Assembly (NCBI RefSeq): GCF_003058465.1
Contig: NZ_CP028901.1
Coordinates: forward strand, 2,728,001 to 2,792,000
Direction of reading: 5' to 3'
Length of the DNA stretch: 64,000 nt
Source: Orrella marina
Lineage (GTDB): Bacteria; Pseudomonadota; Gammaproteobacteria; Burkholderiales; Burkholderiaceae_B
In this document: positions 46,674 to 54,194 of the stretch, one piece after another
How positions within the stretch are numbered: position 1 is the first letter of the stretch
How the letters are laid out: each line of letters begins with the position of its first letter
Translations under genes and position numbers: made by a program
Notes under the pieces: model-generated
Seen by the model: only the letters and a program-made list of their open reading frames with translations
Database searches by the model: none
Told to the model about the DNA's origin: nothing

Positions 46674-48095
46674 ATGACCGTCAGGCTCCCGTTTGTCTGG
46701 GCCCGTGCGAACGGTGTCCTCATCGAGACAGATTCTCAAGGTCAGCGCCTTGTGATCTGTCCGCGCACGCCGCAATGGGCCCTCGCCGAGATGCGCCGGG
46801 TACATGGATCACTGCCCATCCAGAGCGTGAGCGACACCGAGTTCGAGACTCGCATCGCCAGGACCTATGCCGACACAGACGACGCGGCCGCAATTGTTGA
46901 CTCGGTCAGCAACGACTACGACCTGGACCGTCTGATGCAGGCCATGCCAGAGGTTGAGGATTTGCTCGAAGTCCACGACGACGCGCCTGTCATCAGGATG
47001 ATCAACGCACTGATCACACAGGCTGTTCGTGATGGTGCCAGTGACATCCATCTGGAAGCGTTTGAAACACGCTCTGTCGTGCGATATCGGGTTGACGGCA
47101 CCTTGCGTACCATCGTAGCGCCCAGAAGGGCCCTGCACAACGCCATGATTTCACGCATCAAGATCATGGCTGGCCTGGACATCGCAGAAAAGCGCCTTCC
47201 GCAGGATGGACGAATCGCCCTTTTGATTGGAGGCAAGGCAGTCGATGTCCGGGTCTCGACACTGCCGACCGGTCATGGTGAGCGGGCAGTGCTCAGACTA
47301 CTCGACAAGACTGCGGGCAGACTGACGCTTGAACACCTGGGGATGGCACCGAGCGTCCTGAGCCAGCTCGACACGCTGATCCACCGCCCCCACGGCATCG
47401 TGCTGGTGACTGGGCCGACCGGTAGCGGCAAGAGCACCACGCTGTATGCGGCCTTGAGCCGCCTCGACACCGGCACCGCCAATATCCTGACAGTTGAAGA
47501 TCCGATCGAGTACGATTTGCCGGGCGTTGGCCAGACGCAAGTCAATCCGCGCATCGATCTGAGCTTCGCGAGAGCCTTGCGCGCTATCCTGAGACAGGAC
47601 CCCGACATCATCATGATCGGCGAGATACGCGACCTGGAAACCGCTCAGATTGCCGTTCAGGCCGCCCTGACAGGTCACCTGGTGCTGGCCACGCTCCATA
47701 CCAACGATGCTGTCGCTTCGATCACACGTCTGACCGACATGGGGATCGAACCCTTCCTGCTCGCCTCGACACTGCAAGGAGTTCTTGCACAGAGATTGTT
47801 CAGAAAACTGTGCCGGCACTGCAAGATGGCACAACCCGATGGATCGTTCGAACCAGCACCTGATGGATGTGTCCATTGTGGAAACACGGGATATTCGGGA
47901 CGTAGTGGAATCCACGAGTTGCTTGTCATCGACGAGCAACTGCGAGAAATGATTCATGATGAGACAAGCGAACAGTTCATCCGGCAAAAGGCCATCGAGC
48001 GTGGCATGCGCACGCTGAATCAGGACGGACAGCGCTGGGTCGAGTCGGGCGACACTACCGCGGCCGAGATTATCCGCATCACCCGGGATCCCTGA
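46674..48095 (+). CDS. gspE: Type II secretion ATPase GspE
   Basis: A 473-residue AAA-type secretion ATPase that powers pseudopilus assembly. It shows GASDIHLEAFETRSVVRYRV, Walker A GPTGSGKSTTLYAA, the Asp box TVEDPIEYDLPGVGQTQVN, Walker B QDPDIIMIGEIRDLETAQIA, the His box and a four-cysteine zinc motif (CRHCKM and CVHCGNTGY). The ATG eight bases after the gspD stop is chosen over an upstream frame overlapping gspD. Confidence 0.95.
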   Translation: MTVRLPFVWARANGVLIETDSQGQRLVICPRTPQWALAEMRRVHGSLPIQSVSDTEFETRIARTYADTDDAAAIVDSVSNDYDLDRLMQAMPEVEDLLEVHDDAPVIRMINALITQAVRDGASDIHLEAFETRSVVRYRVDGTLRTIVAPRRALHNAMISRIKIMAGLDIAEKRLPQDGRIALLIGGKAVDVRVSTLPTGHGERAVLRLLDKTAGRLTLEHLGMAPSVLSQLDTLIHRPHGIVLVTGPTGSGKSTTLYAALSRLDTGTANILTVEDPIEYDLPGVGQTQVNPRIDLSFARALRAILRQDPDIIMIGEIRDLETAQIAVQAALTGHLVLATLHTNDAVASITRLTDMGIEPFLLASTLQGVLAQRLFRKLCRHCKMAQPDGSFEPAPDGCVHCGNTGYSGRSGIHELLVIDEQLREMIHDETSEQFIRQKAIERGMRTLNQDGQRWVESGDTTAAEIIRITRDP

Positions 48096-48116
48096 TGCAC
48101 GCAAGGAGCGCACGGC

Positions 48117-49325
48117 ATGCCGAATTACCAGTATGAAGCGGCTGATCAGGTTTCTGGGAAGCTCTCTCAAGGCCAGATTGACGCAGAAAGCGAACGCAAT
48201 GCCCGTCAGCAGTTACGCGCAAAAGGTCTGATTCCGCTCAAGATCACGCCCGGACAGACGTCTAGATCTGCCTTGTCGCCAGGCCGGGCGCGTCTGCGCT
48301 CCTCCGAACTGGGCTGGCTGACACGCCAGTTTGCAAACTTGCTTGACGCAGGACTGACACTCGAGGCAACGCTGACCGCAGCACTCGAGCAGGCCGATCG
48401 CAAACCTGTCGCCCACATGCTGGCGGCGATTCGCGCCGATGTGCGAGCGGGGCATCGTCTCAGCGATGCGCTATCAGCTCACCCAAAAGAGTTTCCTGCC
48501 ATTTATCGTGGTCTGATCGAGGCTGGGGAGTCCTCGGGCGAACTGCCCAAAGTCATGAGCCGGCTGGCGAACTATCTGGACTCTCGTCATGCCACTCAGA
48601 ACAAGCTCGTCACGGCGCTGATCTACCCGGCGCTGGTGACGATGGTTGCGCTAGTCATGGTACTGTTTCTGTTAACCCACGTCGTTCCGCAGGTGGTGGG
48701 CGCGTTTACCCAGACTCAGCAGCGCCTGCCATGGGCAACAGAGGTACTTCTGGGCGTGAGCCACTATGTGCAACATTGGGGTTGGCAATCGGCTCTGGTC
48801 ATTCTGGCAGGGATGCTCGCGACACGATTGCTGCTGCGTGATCCGCGCGCTCGCAGGCGCTGGGACACCAAGCTGCTAGGCCTTCCGGTTCTCGGTCGCT
48901 ACATTCAGGAAGTGAACACTGAGAGGTTTGCTTCAACGCTTGCCATTCTTGTGGGAAGTGGCGTCCCGCTCCTCATGGCACTCGAATCTTCCCGCAAAAC
49001 CTTGACCAACACCCAGCTTCAGGCCGCCATCGGGGACACCACCGAGCGTGTCAGGCAAGGCAGCACCCTTTACTCGGCATTGCAGGCGCAGAAGGCTTTC
49101 CCGCCAATCCTGGTACATCTGGTCGAAAGCGGTGAGCGAACCGGTCAGCTACCCGAGCTACTCGAACGCGCTGCGATCACACTGTCTTCAGAGGTACAGC
49201 AGCGCACATCCCGACTGGCCGCCGTGCTGGAACCCCTGGCGACCCTGATCATGGGTGCACTGGTACTGTTTATCGTACTGGCCATCATGCTGCCGATCAT
49301 CGAGATCAACCAGCTGGTGCAATGA
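48117..49325 (+). CDS. gspF: Type II secretion platform protein GspF
   Basis: A 402-residue polytopic inner-membrane platform protein. It starts MPNYQYEAADQVSGKLSQGQ and has two GspF repeats: FANLLDAGLTLEATLTAALE and FASTLAILVGSGVPLLMALE, each followed by membrane helices (ALVMVLFLLTHVVPQVVGAF; ALVLFIVLAIMLPIIEINQL). It ends the operon. Confidence 0.94.
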   Translation: MPNYQYEAADQVSGKLSQGQIDAESERNARQQLRAKGLIPLKITPGQTSRSALSPGRARLRSSELGWLTRQFANLLDAGLTLEATLTAALEQADRKPVAHMLAAIRADVRAGHRLSDALSAHPKEFPAIYRGLIEAGESSGELPKVMSRLANYLDSRHATQNKLVTALIYPALVTMVALVMVLFLLTHVVPQVVGAFTQTQQRLPWATEVLLGVSHYVQHWGWQSALVILAGMLATRLLLRDPRARRRWDTKLLGLPVLGRYIQEVNTERFASTLAILVGSGVPLLMALESSRKTLTNTQLQAAIGDTTERVRQGSTLYSALQAQKAFPPILVHLVESGERTGQLPELLERAAITLSSEVQQRTSRLAAVLEPLATLIMGALVLFIVLAIMLPIIEINQLVQ

Positions 49326-49360
49326 CAGACAGAACCACAAATTCTGACAAGGTCTGATCT

Positions 49361-50518
49361 CTATGGCGCAGGGGCGTCACTGACTAGCCGAAAGCCAAGG
49401 TGTGACATCGGGCTGTATGGATCACTGCCCTGACGCGCACTAGGGCGATAGGACAGGCAATACCGCTCGTTACACAGGAATGACCCACCTCGAATCACGC
49501 GCTTTGGAGCATCTGCCGGCACGCCAGGCTCATAGGGATCGTAGGATTGCGAGGGGCCTTGCGGATCCACAATGTGTCCCTTAGCCTTTCGAGCCTGTTC
49601 AATGAAGTAATCTGCCTGGTACCAGTCAGCGACCCATTGCCATGCGTTACCGGTCATGTCGTACAGACCGTACCCATTGGGCGCAAAAGTTTTAACCGGT
49701 AATGTGCCGGTCGCGCCACCCGCCTTCGGGCTGACGACAGGAAACGTTGGCGAATCGCTCCAGTAATTGGCCTGCAAACGACCCTCTGGCATCAGCTCAT
49801 CCCCCCAGACATAGGTCGCCTGCTCAAGACCGCCTCTGGCCGCAAATTCCCATTCGGCTTCAGTCGGCAACCGTTTGCCTGCCCAGTGGGCATAGGCAAG
49901 CACATCTTCATAGCTGACCTGAACAACAGGATGATCGGCTTTACCTTCGATCGTGCTGTCCGGACCTTGTGGAAAACGCCAGTCAGCGCCTGGCACATAG
50001 GTCCACCACTGCCAGTAATGCATCAGATTCGCTGGCGCGGATGTGCCTGTAAACACCATCGCACCAGATACAAGCACTTCCTCAGGAGGACGCGGCGTAC
50101 CTGGTGGCAACTGGACCCTGATCGTTTCCCAGTCTGGCTTACGCTGAGCGGTTGTGACATAACCTGTTTCTTCGACAAACCTGGCAAAGTCCTGATTGGT
50201 CACGTGCGTGACATCCATCCAGAATCCGTCGACCCGAACTGGATGTGCCGGTTTTTCGTTTGGTTGCGCCAGCCGGCTGTCGCTACCCATCAGAAACTCG
50301 CCGCCCGGGACCCAGGCCATGTCAGCTGGCCCGGTCACCCCGTCACCCACCACGATTTCATGTGGTGTGTCGCGGGGACCTGTCTGCCAGCCTGGTCTTT
50401 CCAGCCATGATGACCCTGACCACAGCGATCCGAGCCACCATCCAGCCAGGACGAGAACAGCAACTGCCAGCGTTGCTAACCCGACCCGGCTGAAGCGGCC
50501 TGCATTAGTACGTGCCAT
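49361..50518 (-). CDS. Membrane-anchored formylglycine-generating enzyme
   Basis: A 385-residue SUMF1/FGE-type protein that oxidises a sulfatase Cys to formylglycine. An N-terminal anchor (VGLATLAVAVLVLAGWWLGS) is preceded by positive residues, placing the catalytic domain in the periplasm. The FGE domain has WVPGGEFLMGSDSRL, LPTEAEWEFAARGG, DMTGNAWQWVADWY and RGGSFLCNERYCLSYRPSAR, with both catalytic cysteines, and the closing SHLGFRLV. Its start overlaps the sulfatase stop by 14 bases, so it almost certainly serves that sulfatase. Confidence 0.9.
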   Translation of the reverse strand: MARTNAGRFSRVGLATLAVAVLVLAGWWLGSLWSGSSWLERPGWQTGPRDTPHEIVVGDGVTGPADMAWVPGGEFLMGSDSRLAQPNEKPAHPVRVDGFWMDVTHVTNQDFARFVEETGYVTTAQRKPDWETIRVQLPPGTPRPPEEVLVSGAMVFTGTSAPANLMHYWQWWTYVPGADWRFPQGPDSTIEGKADHPVVQVSYEDVLAYAHWAGKRLPTEAEWEFAARGGLEQATYVWGDELMPEGRLQANYWSDSPTFPVVSPKAGGATGTLPVKTFAPNGYGLYDMTGNAWQWVADWYQADYFIEQARKAKGHIVDPQGPSQSYDPYEPGVPADAPKRVIRGGSFLCNERYCLSYRPSARQGSDPYSPMSHLGFRLVSDAPAP

Positions 50519-52676
50519 AACTTGGAGGGCAGGTCCGGCCTAGGTTCGCCTGAATGATGTCTCCATCAACTGAGTTGGTCTTGCCATCCAGCACACCATT
50601 GACAAAAAAGTCATACACACTCGACAGCCCCCAGCTCGAAGCGATCTGGCTCCAGTTGGCGACATCTTTTGCGTTGACCACGCCATCAATGTTGCCATCG
50701 CCCGCACAATACGGTTCAGAAGCCAGAATGCTGTCCATAGTGGTACGCAAGCTGGTGTACTGTGACTGGGTCGCTGCATCCTTGGCCGGAAGCAGATTGC
50801 GGTCCGGCGTGTCAAGCAGCGGCACTGGAACAGCCTGATTCACGGTATAGAGCTCTTCGGTCGTGATGGTTTGAACCGAGTCCGTCTGGGGCAAATAATC
50901 CTGAGTGATATTGCGAACCAGCTTGTACGTGTCATTGCGAACAGCAATTGATGTTTCCGGCAGAATATTGAACATGGTCTGCCCGTTGTCATAGAGTGCC
51001 TTGTTCACTTCATAACACATGCTGTAGCCTTGACCGCCATTGTCGATGACGGAAGGATCGGTGTACCCAGGGCCCCACCAGATGCCAGAATTGTCTTCGC
51101 AGACCGATTTGGACACCGGGATCTGGGAACAAGAGGTACTGATCGCACAAGGCGCATTGCGAGCGCCATTAGCCTGATAATTCACGCCACCCATCGAAAA
51201 ATTGATGGTGCGAAGACTGCTCTGCCCGGCAGATTCCAGGTATGGCATGATCCCCACCGAATCGAGCGTCTGCGGTACGACCGCATGGGCATCCAGGTCA
51301 GCGACTTCGCCAAAGAACTGGAAAACATCCACCATGTTGACCATATGCTCGACGTCACGATCAGGTTCAGTCACCATAGGACCAGCGATGATTAACGGGT
51401 CCCAGATACCGGTCTGATACGCAGTACCTTTCGCTTCACTCGGCGAGAATGGCAGTTTGACCGCAGTGCCCAGCGTGCCATTGTCTCCAACGATCACAAT
51501 GACGGTATTGCTCGCCTGGGGATCGTAGATCAAACGACCATCTGCGTCCTGTGTCGCGAGTCCGGTCTGGACCATGAGCCGGCCAAACTCGGTATCCATC
51601 GCCTCGGTCATGCGATCCTGAATCACCCGGCCATTTACAGTATTGGTGCAACTGAAACCATCAAACCCGGGATTAAGTGGACCAGGAATCAGGCTCGATG
51701 GTGGTTGCTGCCAGGGTGTGTGAGCAGAACTGTAACTAACCGACGCCATCCACGGCCGATTGCCGGAACGACTGTTGATCCACTGGATGGCGGCATCAGT
51801 CTCGATCCGTGTGCGATAGCCGCGTGACCGTGGATCGGTCAGCGGCACGTCCTCTACACTGTCACCATCGAGAATGACCAGCGGAGAAACGTAGTAGGCA
51901 TTCTGAACGTTGAAGTTCAGACCCGAAGGGGGTGCGCCACAACTCTGGTCAGGCACAAAAATCCCGCCAGAGTCCAGACACTGCAGTCCTGGCGCCTCCA
52001 GATCTGACTTTGACCTGCTCAGGCTGCTACAAGATCCGTCGGCCTGATAACAGGCCCCGCGATCAGTTCCTCCCGCGGCGCGACCGGGCACAAACCCGCA
52101 GGAATAGGTTCCGGCTGGCGCAACGCCACCGGCAGTGGTATCGATCGAACCCGGCAAACCGCCAATCCAGCCGTAGAAGTAATCCCAGCCAAGCTCTCGT
52201 GGAGTAGTGATACCGGCCGAATTATTCTCGGGTCCAGCCAGGTGAAACTTGCCGAACATCGCGCTTTCGTAATCGGCCTGATCCAGCATCTTGGGGACCG
52301 TCACCTCATACGGGGATATCTGGGAGTTGGCCAGATCATTGGGACCAATCGCCTGATAAATGTTCGTCCGGTAAGGGTAACGGCCTACAAATGCAGCCGC
52401 CCGTCCGGGGGAGCACTCTGGCATGGACCAGGTATTGCGGAATCGCACGCCGGCTTTGGCGATCGCATCCATGTTCGGAAGAAAGGGACCTGTGACGCCC
52501 CCGTAACCAAATGATTTCATCTGGTCGATGCCGACATCGTCCATGATGACAAACAGAATATTCGGTTTGGCGGTATCGTCGTCGGCCGCAGCACTACTGC
52601 CCCCACCACCACTATCACAACCCGCAAGACCTGCGGACAACACGATTGCACCGGCAATTGTGGTAACACCTTTCAT
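50505..52676 (-). CDS. Lipoprotein sulfatase with dockerin-like C-terminal repeats
   Basis: A 723-residue type I sulfatase. The lipoprotein signal is GAIVLSAGLAGC followed by Asp at +2. The metal-binding start is PNILFVIMDDVGIDQMKS; the sulfatase signature is PECSPGRAAAFVGRYPYR, where the Cys of C-x-P-x-R becomes formylglycine; VIVGDNGTLGT adds later metal ligands. Many extra cysteines suggest disulfides. The C-terminal 65 residues hold two dockerin/EF-hand-like loops: GDGNIDGVVNAKDVANWSQI, with Asp/Asn at calcium positions 1, 3, 5 and 12, and NGVLDGKTNSVDGDIIQANL. Substrate unknown; it would cleave sulfate esters, perhaps of algal polysaccharide. The ATG at 52676 follows AAGGG. The cognate FGE gene overlaps its end. 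Confidence 0.88.
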   Translation of the reverse strand: MKGVTTIAGAIVLSAGLAGCDSGGGGSSAAADDDTAKPNILFVIMDDVGIDQMKSFGYGGVTGPFLPNMDAIAKAGVRFRNTWSMPECSPGRAAAFVGRYPYRTNIYQAIGPNDLANSQISPYEVTVPKMLDQADYESAMFGKFHLAGPENNSAGITTPRELGWDYFYGWIGGLPGSIDTTAGGVAPAGTYSCGFVPGRAAGGTDRGACYQADGSCSSLSRSKSDLEAPGLQCLDSGGIFVPDQSCGAPPSGLNFNVQNAYYVSPLVILDGDSVEDVPLTDPRSRGYRTRIETDAAIQWINSRSGNRPWMASVSYSSAHTPWQQPPSSLIPGPLNPGFDGFSCTNTVNGRVIQDRMTEAMDTEFGRLMVQTGLATQDADGRLIYDPQASNTVIVIVGDNGTLGTAVKLPFSPSEAKGTAYQTGIWDPLIIAGPMVTEPDRDVEHMVNMVDVFQFFGEVADLDAHAVVPQTLDSVGIMPYLESAGQSSLRTINFSMGGVNYQANGARNAPCAISTSCSQIPVSKSVCEDNSGIWWGPGYTDPSVIDNGGQGYSMCYEVNKALYDNGQTMFNILPETSIAVRNDTYKLVRNITQDYLPQTDSVQTITTEELYTVNQAVPVPLLDTPDRNLLPAKDAATQSQYTSLRTTMDSILASEPYCAGDGNIDGVVNAKDVANWSQIASSWGLSSVYDFFVNGVLDGKTNSVDGDIIQANLGRTCPPSYGTY

Positions 52677-52895
52677 GATGCGACCCTTCTTATTGTTGGT
52701 ATCTGGACGACATGCTGGCGACTCAACGGAGGGCGGCAGTGTCCATTCCGTGACGTGCGTGAGCAAATACACCCGGATTGACACATGTCAATACCGCACT
52801 TATACCTCAAAGTTCCGCCTCACGGGTGATCCGCGGATCACCTTTCGCATCCGCAACACTGTCGATATAACCACCAGCAAATGTTGACCAGAACC

Positions 52896-53822
52896 TCATT
52901 GCGCTTCAGATCGTTTGTGCCGCATCAGAGCCATGAGGCGCTGATCACGCCAGATCCGTCGTTTCTCAAGCTCATCTGCGGACAGCAGCTCTCGCCTTTC
53001 CTGGTCCAGACGCTCTACCAGACTGTCTGACCAAGGCTCGGTACTCGTCTGCTCAAGCGACATGCGCTGAAACATGCCGCCATAACGGTTGCAGTACTCC
53101 TTCAAACCGCCTGGTGCGTTCAGATCAATAGTCTCTAAAGGCCCCATAAAGGCCCAGCGCAAACCGAGCCCGTCCTTGACCGTCGCATCCAGATCTTCGA
53201 CACTGACCACACCCCGCTCAACCAGCCGGAAGGCCTCTCTCAACAATGCCCCCTGCAACCGGTTCAGTACAAACCCTTCAACCTCTTCGTTGACCGTAAC
53301 AGGCTTCTGCCCGATCTGATCCATAAGTTGCCGGGTTCGCAGCACCACATCCGGGTCAGTCCAGGGTGCGGGACAGATCTCCACCACAGGGATCAGGTAT
53401 GGGGGATTGACCGGATGCGCTACCAGGCACCGGTTTTGCCCGGCCAGCGCGTCGGTAAAGGCCGAAGCAGGAATGCTGGAAGTCGAGCTCGCCAGAATGA
53501 CACCTGACGGTGCCAGGGTGTCCATCTGTTCAAAAATCTGTCGCTTGATCTCAACCTTCTCAGGGAGACTCTCTTGCACGTAGTCGACGCCATCAAGCAC
53601 ATCTTCCAGTGATGAACAGATCTGAAGTCGCCCAGTCACATCCTCGGGATTATCAAGCAGGCCGCACGCTTGAAGCTCACGAATCTGCCGCTTGACGATT
53701 TCGTAGCCCGTTTGCAAGGCTTGCTCACTCCCATCCCACATCTGCACCTGACACCCACCACGGGCATACACAATCGCCCATGCCTGACCAACCAGACCAC
53801 TTCCAACAATGGCAACTTTCAT
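52896..53822 (-). CDS. 3-hydroxyacyl-CoA dehydrogenase-family NAD-dependent enzyme (lambda-crystallin-like)
   Basis: A 308-residue dehydrogenase. The NAD-binding motif is VAIVGSGLVGQAWAIVYARG, followed by VQESLPEKVEIKRQIF, SSTSSIPASAF, the catalytic-region HPVNPPYLIPVVEICPAPWT and the C-terminal domain VEGFVLNRLQGALLREAFRL. This pattern is closer to L-gulonate 3-dehydrogenase/lambda-crystallin-type enzymes than to fatty-acid beta-oxidation FadB. The substrate hydroxy acid is not determined. It stands alone behind AAGGGTG. Confidence 0.82.
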   Translation of the reverse strand: MKVAIVGSGLVGQAWAIVYARGGCQVQMWDGSEQALQTGYEIVKRQIRELQACGLLDNPEDVTGRLQICSSLEDVLDGVDYVQESLPEKVEIKRQIFEQMDTLAPSGVILASSTSSIPASAFTDALAGQNRCLVAHPVNPPYLIPVVEICPAPWTDPDVVLRTRQLMDQIGQKPVTVNEEVEGFVLNRLQGALLREAFRLVERGVVSVEDLDATVKDGLGLRWAFMGPLETIDLNAPGGLKEYCNRYGGMFQRMSLEQTSTEPWSDSLVERLDQERRELLSADELEKRRIWRDQRLMALMRHKRSEAQ

Positions 53823-54194
53823 GACACGACACCCTTATCCATTTGATTTGAAATCACCGGAAATCACTTTTTGTGACACTTTTTTAGCAATTCTTCTACC
53901 GGACTCGAAGCGCAAACGTCGTTGTCGCGTAATCTGACCTGCATACGGCAACAGAAAAACCTCAACGTCCTCAGGATTTCGATCTGTTCCAGCAGGTAGC
54001 ACGCTAAGCTGACGAAAATTCAAGGCAATCTGCCTTTGTGCGACACTTCAACTCCGGACTTTAGTGTCCGCTAATACCCAACCTCCGACACGAACGAAAG
54101 ACAGACAATGCACGCAAAGCTGCCCTGACACAAGAACTCGACCAGCAACAGTGGTCCCGGTCAGCTGCGAGGCAACCTGATCAGCCAAACTGCC
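53823..54194. other. Intergenic region before the CheB/CheR fusion
   Basis: About 372 bp between divergent genes, which should hold both promoters. No gene, RNA or clear promoter motif is recognised. Confidence 0.5.
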
